Assembly (NCBI GenBank): GCA_035430165.1
Contig: DAOMGE010000045.1
Location: 1-21,239 of the forward strand
Direction of reading: 5' to 3'
DNA length: 21,239 nucleotides
From: UBA7239 sp035430165
GTDB lineage: Bacteria > Pseudomonadota > Gammaproteobacteria > Pseudomonadales > UBA7239
Shown here: in pieces, positions 7,982 through 14,768 of the stretch
Position numbering within the stretch: position 1 is the first letter of the stretch
Layout: each line of letters opens with the position of its first letter
Made by a program: the position numbers and the translations under genes
Notes under the pieces: model-generated
Databases searched by the model: none
Seen by the model: the letters and a program-made list of their open reading frames with translations, nothing else
What the model was told of the DNA's origin: nothing

Positions 7982-8001
7982 GGGCGCCGCAAGCGGCGCC
8001 C
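7982..8001. terminator. GC-rich hairpin between topA and the siroheme synthase gene
   Basis: GGGCGCCG (7982-7989), loop CAAG and CGGCGCCC (7994-8001) form a very stable 8-bp stem that begins 14 bases after the topA stop. No T run follows, so it is not a classical intrinsic terminator. It may protect the topA messenger end, reduce read-through into the next gene, or act with Rho. Confidence 0.5.
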
Positions 8002-8028
8002 CTGCGTGTTCATCTTGCGGATTGAAGA

Positions 8029-8946
8029 ATGAAAACACTGCCAGTGTTTCTGGATGTTCACAACAAAGCCTGTCTGGTAGTGGGTGAGGGTGACGTTGCC
8101 GTACGCAAAGCGCGGTTGCTCACGAAAGCGGGTGCGACTGTCCGGCATGTTTCGAAAAGTTTTTGTCTGGGGGATCTTGATGGGGTGACGCTGGTCATTG
8201 CTGCCAGTGGGGATCCTGAACTTGACCAGCACGTTTCACAAGCCGCGCAAGCGCGTAGCATTCCTGTGAATGTGGTGGATCAGCCTGCCCTTTGCACATT
8301 TATTTTTCCGTCCATTATCGAGCGTGGTGATATTACGGTTGCTGTATCCAGTGGCGGTGTGGTACCGGTACTCACACGTTTGTTGCGCGCACGCCTTGAA
8401 ACACTCCTGCCACCATCACTCGCTGAATTTGCTGCGATGGCTGGTAGCTGGCGCAAACACATCAAGCAACACCTGCCGGATATGCAGCAGCGTTTGCGAT
8501 TCTGGGATCAGTTGTTGCAGGAACAGATGATCGGGGCAGGTGGTGACATATCGACCCGGTTGTCAGAAGCAGGAATACAGCAACTGCTGGAAAGTTTTTC
8601 AACACACAATCAGGGCGGCTGCGTGTTTGTAGTGGGCGCAGGGCCTGGTGATCCGGATCTGCTCACCTTTAAGGCGCTGCGTTGTTTGCAGGCGTGCGAT
8701 GTGGTGGTGTTTGACGAGCATGTCGACCAGCGTATTGTCGAGCTTGCAAGACGTGATGCGCACAGGGTTCGTCTGGAAAACCAGCAGCATGTTCTTGGGT
8801 TGTTGCTGTCGCATGTAGCACAGCGAGGTCATGTGGTGTATTTGCTGGCGGGGGATCCGGGTTCTTACCGTGAGCTACAGGCTTTGTTGATGTCTGTGTC
8901 TGCGGCGGGAGTGCCTGTGCATTGTGTGCCGGGAGTGGCCGGCTAG
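8029..8946 (+). CDS. cysG: Siroheme synthase, Met8-like half with truncated SUMT remnant
   Basis: The N-terminal half is the precorrin-2 dehydrogenase/ferrochelatase module of CysG, which makes siroheme for sulfite and nitrite reductases. It keeps the NAD loop VVGEGDVAVRKARLL (17-31), the catalytic aspartate D84 (NVVDQP; E. coli D104) and VAVSSGG (104-110). Relative to E. coli CysG about 20 residues are missing between GATVRHVS and SFCLGDLDG, removing one helix and strand of the Rossmann fold. From about residue 198 a uroporphyrinogen III methyltransferase domain begins (VFVVGAGPGDPDLLT) but stops at VPGVAG, roughly halfway. Its GGDPFIFGRG motif has become AGDPGSYREL and the active-site lysine (E. 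coli K270) is replaced. So only the Met8 half can be active. Length is 305 residues against 457 in E. coli. Confidence 0.88.
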   Translation: MKTLPVFLDVHNKACLVVGEGDVAVRKARLLTKAGATVRHVSKSFCLGDLDGVTLVIAASGDPELDQHVSQAAQARSIPVNVVDQPALCTFIFPSIIERGDITVAVSSGGVVPVLTRLLRARLETLLPPSLAEFAAMAGSWRKHIKQHLPDMQQRLRFWDQLLQEQMIGAGGDISTRLSEAGIQQLLESFSTHNQGGCVFVVGAGPGDPDLLTFKALRCLQACDVVVFDEHVDQRIVELARRDAHRVRLENQQHVLGLLLSHVAQRGHVVYLLAGDPGSYRELQALLMSVSAAGVPVHCVPGVAG

Positions 8947-10004
8947 TTTTCGCGTATTTCAGTCAACAACTGCACTCTTTTCTTTTCCAGTCTTTCAATA
9001 TCTTCCTGCAGGAAAACCCGTTCTTCACCTTCAGCACGGCATAGTTGATTGCATGCACTGTCCAGCTTTCCCTCAATGACGGCCAGGCCGTCCGCGATTC
9101 GGTCCTTATCGCTTTTCTTGCTGCGCGCAGTAAGAATTTTTTCCACGGCAGACATGGCTGTTGTTGCCGCGCTGCCTTTATCCAGTGCAGCCAGTTTTTT
9201 TTCAGTTTCTTCCAGTTTGAAGCGCATGTCTTCACGGCGCGCTTTCAGTTGTTCGAGCTGGCCCAGACCTTTTTTCTCCGCCTGCTTGACTTTGGTATCG
9301 GCACGTTCATAGCGTTCTCGTGCTGAGGTGAGGGCAAGTTGAAGTTTTGCACGTTGCTCTTCAGTGGATTGCTGCGAGGATTTTTCACGCGCAGCTGCCA
9401 ATGCGGCCATCACGACAGCATTGCGTGCGTCGTTATCGAGTGTTGCGGTTACTTCATGGAATGCAATACGCGTTTTCTTGCGGGCTGATTTTTCTTCCGC
9501 CAGTTTTTGTAGTCGTTTATTCCGGGTATTGAAGCGTTGTCGTGACAGACCGGCCTTGATTTGAATCTGTTCAGGTGATGGTTGTTGTTCCTGCGCCGGG
9601 ATCATGTCGATGCAATCAACCGGGCACGGAGCAACACACAGGTCACAACCCGTGCATATATCGCTGATTACGGTGTGCATCAGTTTGGCGGCGCCGAGAA
9701 TGGCATCCACGGGGCAAGCCTGTATACATTTGGTGCAACCGATGCATTCGGCTTCACGAATATACGCTACCAGTAGTTGTTGCGGTGCTTCACCGTGCGT
9801 GGTATCGAGCGGTATGGCGGGCTGTTGTAACAGGCTTGCCAGTTTGTTGATGCCATCTTGTCCACCAGGCGGGCACTTGTTGATGGCATCGCCATTGGCA
9901 ATCGCTTCGGCATACGGACGACAACCCTGATAGCCGCATTTGGTGCACTGCGTTTGCGGCAGGATAGCGTCTATCTGTTCAATCAGTGGAATCAGGTTTG
10001 TCAC
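8943..10004 (-). CDS. rsxB: Stand-alone soluble RnfB/RsxB-like ferredoxin with long coiled-coil tail
   Basis: The first about 140 residues are RnfB-like: a four-cysteine cluster motif (C20, C23, C28, C44 in CTKCGYQGCRPYAEAI and following) and two 4Fe-4S ferredoxin motifs (C87, C90, C93, C97 and C117, C120, C123, C127, the second as CTGCDLCVAPCPVD). There is no N-terminal membrane anchor and no other rnf gene nearby, as in the soluble RsxB of betaproteobacteria. It probably passes electrons between ferredoxin-type partners. Residues 150-353 are charged and alanine-rich and predicted coiled coil; NDARNAVVMAALAAAREK (191-208) recalls the repeats at the end of RnfC. The start is GTG at 10004 with no clear Shine-Dalgarno. 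It is the third gene after the hydrolase and rsmE, 47 bases after rsmE. Confidence 0.9.
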   Translation of the reverse strand: MTNLIPLIEQIDAILPQTQCTKCGYQGCRPYAEAIANGDAINKCPPGGQDGINKLASLLQQPAIPLDTTHGEAPQQLLVAYIREAECIGCTKCIQACPVDAILGAAKLMHTVISDICTGCDLCVAPCPVDCIDMIPAQEQQPSPEQIQIKAGLSRQRFNTRNKRLQKLAEEKSARKKTRIAFHEVTATLDNDARNAVVMAALAAAREKSSQQSTEEQRAKLQLALTSARERYERADTKVKQAEKKGLGQLEQLKARREDMRFKLEETEKKLAALDKGSAATTAMSAVEKILTARSKKSDKDRIADGLAVIEGKLDSACNQLCRAEGEERVFLQEDIERLEKKRVQLLTEIREN

Positions 10005-10051
10005 AAGTCAACCATGCTTTTGTGTATGCACATGCTAGTGAGCTGTGTGCG

Positions 10052-10789
10052 TTACGGCAATCCGGATTTTGTACCGAGATGACCGATGGCGACGTGTACT
10101 GCCGTTTCCACACGCAAGATGCGGGAACCCAGCCACAACGGCTGGCAACCGGCGTTGAGGAATTGCTGGCGTTCGTCTTCGGTAAAGCCGCCTTCCGGAC
10201 CAATCACCAGTGCCAGCGGTTTTACTGCCGGTGCGGGAATATCGGCGCCGGGTGAGAAGGGATCGGCCAGTACGCCTTCATGGGTTTGCAGCAATTCAGG
10301 CAACACGCTATTCATCACATCACGAAATTTTTTGTGCAGGTGAATTTGCGGTTTGATGGTGTCGCGCGCTTGCGCCAGTCCTTCCAATAATTTGTTGTCA
10401 ACATAAGCCGGTGCCAGCGACGGGGTTTGCCAGTAGCTTTTCTCGACTTTGTTGCTCTGGAACAAATGAATATTTTTTACGCCGAGCGATGTCACATCGC
10501 GCAGCAAGCGACCCAGCATTTTCGGGCGTGGCAAGGCCAATAGCAGCGTGACAGGCAAGGGTAAGGGCGGTGCCTCGTTGAGTGTAAGCTGCAATCGGAC
10601 ACTCGCCTGCCCATCGATGGCAGTAATCACGCCACTACCCAGTTGGTCGCCGATCAGGCCAACACGCAGCGTATCGCCAACCTTGCTTTTGAGTGTGTGC
10701 AGGATGTGTGTGGCACGATCATCGTGCAGTATGCATTCGTGGCGATGCGTGTCGGCAAAGTCGGCAGCCGTGAGCGTGATAATGTTCAT
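10052..10789 (-). CDS. rsmE: 16S rRNA (uracil-1498-N3)-methyltransferase RsmE
   Basis: RsmE methylates N3 of U1498 in 16S rRNA using S-adenosylmethionine. The 245-residue protein has the N-terminal PUA-like part with RATHILHTLKSKVGD, then the SPOUT methyltransferase domain with LLLALPRPKMLGRLLRDVT, LVIGPEGGFTEDE (193-205) and LGSRILRVETAVHVA, which form the trefoil knot and cofactor site. Length equals the family norm. It follows the hydrolase gene by 9 bases and precedes rsxB, so the three are probably one transcript. No good Shine-Dalgarno is visible before the ATG, which fits coupling to the gene upstream. Confidence 0.97.
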   Translation of the reverse strand: MNIITLTAADFADTHRHECILHDDRATHILHTLKSKVGDTLRVGLIGDQLGSGVITAIDGQASVRLQLTLNEAPPLPLPVTLLLALPRPKMLGRLLRDVTSLGVKNIHLFQSNKVEKSYWQTPSLAPAYVDNKLLEGLAQARDTIKPQIHLHKKFRDVMNSVLPELLQTHEGVLADPFSPGADIPAPAVKPLALVIGPEGGFTEDERQQFLNAGCQPLWLGSRILRVETAVHVAIGHLGTKSGLP

Positions 10790-10798
10790 TTATGCAAA

Positions 10799-11758
10799 TT
10801 ATTCAGTGGCAGCGTGTTTTTTATTGCGCGGTTTTTTTGTGACCTGCGGTTTGTCCTTGTGCGGTGAATTGTGTTTGTCATGTTGCAGGATGAAGTCGAG
10901 CGCATCCGTCGTGTGATCAAGACCGGCCAGGTGTCCCTGGCCTTCGCACAGGGTGAATCCGGCACCGGGAATGCGGGTGGCCAGCGCTTCTGCATGTTCC
11001 GCCGGCACAATCAGGTCTTCCGTACCCTGCCAGAAATGCAGTGGTATGTGGATGTCCGCCAGCGAAAATCCCCATGGGCGCGCAAACAGGATAATGTCGT
11101 TGACGATGGACTGGATGCCGGTTTTCGAGCCGAGCAGCAGGTCATCGAGGAACATGGCGCGCAAGTCCTGGCGGCCCAACATGCTCGCTTCCTGTTCAGG
11201 GGCAAAGCGCAGCATGGTGTCAAACACGCGGTTGGCAAACGGGTGTAGCGACAAGACTGTATTGGACAGCGTCCAGCCCAGTGGCTTGCGCAGCCAGGCC
11301 AGGGCGCGCTGTACCGGCACCGCTTTTGCAACGTGCCCGCCAGATGGTGCATCAGGCCCCACTGACGGTGCCACACCGCCAAAGATCGTGCCGGCAATCA
11401 CACGCTCTGGCATGGCATGGGCGGTGGCCAGTACGTACGGCCCGCCGCCAGATAGCCCGACCAGGCCGAAACGTTGCAGGCCGAGCTTGTCAGCGACTTC
11501 ACGCATGTCTTCACCCCATTCGCAGAGGTTTTCATACAGGTGCGGTGTCGAGAGACCAATGCCCGGGCGTTCGATACACAGAATGCGAATGCCGTGCTCA
11601 CGGGCGTACTCCCGCGTGGCCAGTGGCACCTGGCGCCGGGCGCCGGGCGTGCCGTGAAACCACAGCACGGGTAAGCCGTCGTGCTGGCCAAACTCACCGA
11701 TACCGAGGCTGCGCCCATCATCCAGCAGCAGGGAAAATTCACGGATGGGGGGATGCAT
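10799..11758 (-). CDS. Alpha/beta-fold hydrolase
   Basis: This is a 319-residue alpha/beta hydrolase of unknown substrate. The oxyanion-hole motif HGTPG is at 35-39, the nucleophile elbow GLSGGG puts the serine at 103, the acid is probably D248 in QGTEDLIVP and the histidine H276 in GQGHL. The last about 25 residues are rich in K, H and N, a basic tail beyond the fold. I start at the ATG at 11758, where the hydrolase similarity begins. The frame stays open for 104 codons more, but that part runs antisense into scpA and has no family similarity. It is the first gene of a minus-strand group with rsmE and rsxB, divergent from scpA. Confidence 0.9.
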   Translation of the reverse strand: MHPPIREFSLLLDDGRSLGIGEFGQHDGLPVLWFHGTPGARRQVPLATREYAREHGIRILCIERPGIGLSTPHLYENLCEWGEDMREVADKLGLQRFGLVGLSGGGPYVLATAHAMPERVIAGTIFGGVAPSVGPDAPSGGHVAKAVPVQRALAWLRKPLGWTLSNTVLSLHPFANRVFDTMLRFAPEQEASMLGRQDLRAMFLDDLLLGSKTGIQSIVNDIILFARPWGFSLADIHIPLHFWQGTEDLIVPAEHAEALATRIPGAGFTLCEGQGHLAGLDHTTDALDFILQHDKHNSPHKDKPQVTKKPRNKKHAATE

Positions 11759-11833
11759 GTGTGTCACGATGGCTACCGTCTTGTGGTTTTGGTGAGAGCA
11801 TAGCAGGGCGCGGCAGGATAACCAGAATGGGCG

Positions 11834-11862
11834 GGGACAGCCAGAGGCCTGCAGGCTATAAT
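11834..11862 (+). promoter_or_regulatory. Sigma70 promoter of scpA-scpB-rluB
   Basis: A perfect -10 TATAAT (11857-11862) lies 17 bases after GGGACA (11834-11839), which matches the -35 consensus at four of six positions. Transcription would start near 11869, giving a leader of about 38 bases before the scpA GTG. Confidence 0.7.
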
Positions 11863-11906
11863 CGCCAGCCTCGGATAATGACCGGATCGGGCAAGGCAGA
11901 TACGCA

Positions 11907-12809
11907 GTGAGTACGGAAAATTTCACAAAAGATACAGTGCAGGCAGGCCATGACACAGCGGTAGCGCCCGTACCGGAAGTCGTCGCCACTGATGTTGTTG
12001 CAGCAGACGCCACCGTGCGCGCGCCAGAGCAAGCCGAGATGCCGTTCGCGATTGTGCATGGCAAGAGCATGACCGAATTGCCGAAGGATCTTTACATTCC
12101 GCCGGACGCACTGGAAGTCATCCTCGAAGCCTTTGAAGGCCCACTCGACCTGCTGCTGTACCTGATCCGTCGCCAGAATATCGACATTCTCGACATCAAC
12201 GTGTCGGAAATCACCACGCAGTACATGCGATACATCGAGCTCATGGATGCGATGCAGTTTGAATTGGCGGCTGAATATTTGTTGATGGCCGCGATGCTCG
12301 CGGAAATCAAATCGCGCGTGCTGTTGCCGCGTTCTTCCGAAGCGGAAGAAGAAGAGGAAGATCCGCGCGCGCAATTGATCCGTCGCCTGCAGGAATACGA
12401 ACGCTTCAAGCAGGCCGCGGAGGATATCGATGCCATGCCGCGCGAAGGGCGTGATATTCATGTCGGCAGTGCGGAGCCACCGGAGCGCGACAGTCGGCGG
12501 CCTGATCCGCCGGTGGACATGAAAGAATTATTACTGGCCCTCGGTGAAGTCCTGCGCCGTGCGGACATGTTTGAAAGTCATCAGGTCGAGCGCGAGCGTT
12601 TATCAACACGTGAGCGTATGTCGCAAGTACTGGAACAGTTGAAAGGCGGGCAGTTCGTGCCATTCGTGACACTGTTTTCAGTGACGGAAGGCAAGCTGGG
12701 TGTCGTGGTGACATTCCTGGCGGTCATGGAGCTGGTCAAGGAGTCGCTGGTAGAGCTGTTGCAGACAGAAATCTACGGGCCTATCCATGTCAAGGCGAGA
12801 AGCACCTGA
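11907..12809 (+). CDS. scpA: Segregation and condensation protein A
   Basis: ScpA is the kleisin subunit that bridges SMC heads and, with ScpB, forms the condensin complex for chromosome segregation. The core begins at about residue 70 with ILEAFEGPLDLLLYLI, followed by DILDINVSEITTQYM and AEYLLMAAMLAEIKSRVLLP. An acidic EAEEEEEDPRAQLIRRLQEY segment and a C-terminal winged-helix part with FVTLFSVTEGKLGVVVTFLA complete the family pattern. The start is GTG at 11907, with AAGGCAG about ten bases upstream. This gives a variable N-terminal extension of about 60 residues; an internal ATG at 12039 would remove most of it. Length from GTG is 300. scpB follows after 51 bases. Confidence 0.95.
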   Translation: MSTENFTKDTVQAGHDTAVAPVPEVVATDVVAADATVRAPEQAEMPFAIVHGKSMTELPKDLYIPPDALEVILEAFEGPLDLLLYLIRRQNIDILDINVSEITTQYMRYIELMDAMQFELAAEYLLMAAMLAEIKSRVLLPRSSEAEEEEEDPRAQLIRRLQEYERFKQAAEDIDAMPREGRDIHVGSAEPPERDSRRPDPPVDMKELLLALGEVLRRADMFESHQVERERLSTRERMSQVLEQLKGGQFVPFVTLFSVTEGKLGVVVTFLAVMELVKESLVELLQTEIYGPIHVKARST

Positions 12810-12860
12810 AGCATGCGGGAAAAATCGTGCAGCGCGTAATCTACCCAGGCGGATACCAAG

Positions 12861-13640
12861 ATGAGTCAATTTGACAAGACGTTGTTGAAAAAGATTGTGG
12901 AAGGCCTGTTGCTTGCCAGCAATGAACCGTTGTCGGTCAAGCGTATCCTGGAAGTGTTTTCTGACCAGGAAGTTTTTGGTGATTCCGAAAAACCGGATCT
13001 GGAAGAAGTACAGGCAGCTATCGACGAGATTGCTGCCGATTGCCGTGACCACGGTTATGAACTGAAAGAAGTGGCGAGTGGCTGGCGCTACCAGGTGCGG
13101 CAGGAACTGGCCTTGTGGATCGGGCGCTTGTGGGATGAACGGCCGGTCAAATATTCACGGGCGATTCTGGAAACACTGGCACTGATCGCCTATCGCCAGC
13201 CGATTACGCGTGGTGATATCGAGGAAATTCGTGGCGTTGCTGTGAGCACGACGATTGTGAAAACACTGATGGAACGGCAGTGGGTGCGTATTGTTGGTCA
13301 TCGTGATGTGCCGGGTCGTCCTGCGTTGTATGCGACCACGCGCCAGTTCCTTGATTATTTCAACCTGAAAAGCCTGGATGAATTGCCTTCACTGAGCGAG
13401 ATTCGCGATATAGACAAGATCAATGATGAACTGGATTTCAACCAGGATTTCCAGATTGCGGAAGCACTGGCGCCGCGACTGGCCGAAAAAGCTGGTGGCG
13501 AAATCAGTGAAGAGGATGAAGATGACGATAGCAGTGCAGAGGATACGGGCACTGGCAACAGACAAGAATCATCAGCACACGACGTCGAGCCATCAGAGAT
13601 CACCGAATCTGATATGCCCGATGCATCTGTGTTGCACTGA
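12861..13640 (+). CDS. scpB: Segregation and condensation protein B
   Basis: ScpB is the dimeric winged-helix partner of ScpA in the SMC complex. The product has LLKKIVEGLLLASNEPLSVK at the start, the second winged-helix core RAILETLALIAYRQPITRGD and EIRGVAVSTTIVKTLMERQW, and PGRPALYATTRQFLDYF, all typical. After about residue 205 comes an acidic, low-complexity tail (EEDEDDDSSAEDTG and more), probably disordered and variable among relatives. The 259 residues are longer than minimal ScpB because of this tail. It lies between scpA and rluB on the same strand. Confidence 0.96.
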   Translation: MSQFDKTLLKKIVEGLLLASNEPLSVKRILEVFSDQEVFGDSEKPDLEEVQAAIDEIAADCRDHGYELKEVASGWRYQVRQELALWIGRLWDERPVKYSRAILETLALIAYRQPITRGDIEEIRGVAVSTTIVKTLMERQWVRIVGHRDVPGRPALYATTRQFLDYFNLKSLDELPSLSEIRDIDKINDELDFNQDFQIAEALAPRLAEKAGGEISEEDEDDDSSAEDTGTGNRQESSAHDVEPSEITESDMPDASVLH

Positions 13641-13649
13641 GCGAATCGC

Positions 13650-14747
13650 ATGCAAAAAAAATCTGGCACTCGCAAGCAATCCGGCACGACCGGGAAATCA
13701 CCGCGTGATGACGTAAAACCTGCGTCACGCCCATCGCGAAAACCTGCCAGTGCAGATAAGGAAAATGCACCAGCCCAAAAAAGGAAACCTGTTGCAAGGG
13801 ATGTTGTCGTCGAAGAGCCGCTGCAATCGGCACCTGCCCATCGCAAGAACAGGCGTACGGCAACTGAACCTGCACCGACAGAAAAATTGCAGAAACTCCT
13901 GGCGCGCGCCGGCTTCGGCTCGCGTCGCGCGCTGGAAACCTGGCTCTCGGAAGGGCGTATCACTATCAATGGCAAGCTCGCCACGCTGGGTGATCGCGCT
14001 GCGTTGACGGACAAGATTTGCGTCGATGGCAAACCGATTTCCATGCAGCGTCTCGAAGGGCCGCGTGTGCGTGTGTTGCTGTATAACAAACCGGTTGGTG
14101 AAATCTGTACGCGCTCTGATCCGGAAGGGCGCCCGACTATTTTCAGTCGCTTGCCGCCACTGGAAAAAGGCCGTTGGGTAGCGGTGGGTCGGCTCGACCT
14201 GAACACCAGTGGTTTGCTGATCATTACCTCAGACGGCGAACTGGCTAACAAATTGATGCATCCGAGCACACAGATCGATCGCGAATATCTGGTGCGTGTC
14301 ATGGGCGCGGTTGATAACGAAATGTTGCAACGTTTGCGTGACGGCGTAGAACTCGATGATGGCATCGGGCGTTTTACCGATGTCGCCCCGATGCACAAGG
14401 ATGACAGTGACAGCATCAACCGCTGGTATTGCTGCACCTTGATGGAAGGGCGCAACCGGGAAGTGCGACGCATGTGGGAATCGCAGGGTTTGAAAGTGTC
14501 GCGCCTGAAGCGTGTACGTTACGGGCCAGTGTTCCTCGCCAACAAATTACCTGAAGGGCGCTGGCAGGAATTGACGCCGGGTGAACTGGCGGTGTTGTAT
14601 CAGGAAGCGGGATTGCCTGTGCCGAAAATTGCGGCCCTGACGCCGCAGGATCGCGAGCAGATGAAGCGCGAACTGCGCAAACCGATGCGCAGCAGAACCG
14701 CAGGTACAGCACGCAAGCCTGATAGCAAGCCGCGCAGAAAACGCTGA
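13650..14747 (+). CDS. rluB: 23S rRNA pseudouridine synthase RluB
   Basis: RluB makes pseudouridine 2605 in 23S rRNA. After about 75 basic, proline- and alanine-rich residues, an S4 RNA-binding domain begins (EKLQKLLARAGFGSRRALE, 78-96, then LSEGRITINGK). The catalytic domain has the aspartate D183 in GRLDLNTSGLLI. It also has LMHPSTQIDREYLVRV and MEGRNREVRRMWES, which separate the RluB/E/F group from RluA. The end is again basic. It starts 9 bases after scpB with no clear Shine-Dalgarno, so coupling is likely. The second to fourth codons form a run of eight A (13654-13661). Confidence 0.95.
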   Translation: MQKKSGTRKQSGTTGKSPRDDVKPASRPSRKPASADKENAPAQKRKPVARDVVVEEPLQSAPAHRKNRRTATEPAPTEKLQKLLARAGFGSRRALETWLSEGRITINGKLATLGDRAALTDKICVDGKPISMQRLEGPRVRVLLYNKPVGEICTRSDPEGRPTIFSRLPPLEKGRWVAVGRLDLNTSGLLIITSDGELANKLMHPSTQIDREYLVRVMGAVDNEMLQRLRDGVELDDGIGRFTDVAPMHKDDSDSINRWYCCTLMEGRNREVRRMWESQGLKVSRLKRVRYGPVFLANKLPEGRWQELTPGELAVLYQEAGLPVPKIAALTPQDREQMKRELRKPMRSRTAGTARKPDSKPRRKR

Positions 14748-14768
14748 CAGCTTATCAGGGCTGTTGCG

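Noticed and set aside
8947..9330. Frameshifted remainder of the SUMT domain after the siroheme synthase stop
   Set aside because: None of the plus-strand frames here shows SUMT motifs; the DNA is the 3' end of rsxB, which is intact on the minus strand.
10953..11657. A 234-codon open frame antisense to the hydrolase
   Set aside because: The hydrolase has a complete catalytic triad in the other strand; this frame is a composition effect of GC-rich codons.
11759..12070. Long N-terminal extension of the alpha/beta hydrolase
   Set aside because: The frame is open, but the extension covers the scpA promoter and the start of scpA in antisense and has no hydrolase similarity.
13355..14473. A 372-codon open frame antisense to scpB and rluB
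   Set aside because: It lies opposite two well-supported genes, is serine- and arginine-rich as shadow frames are, and shows no recognisable domain.
14748..14768. Terminator between rluB and sppA
   Set aside because: Only a 5-bp ACAGC/GCTGT stem without a T run is present, too weak to call.
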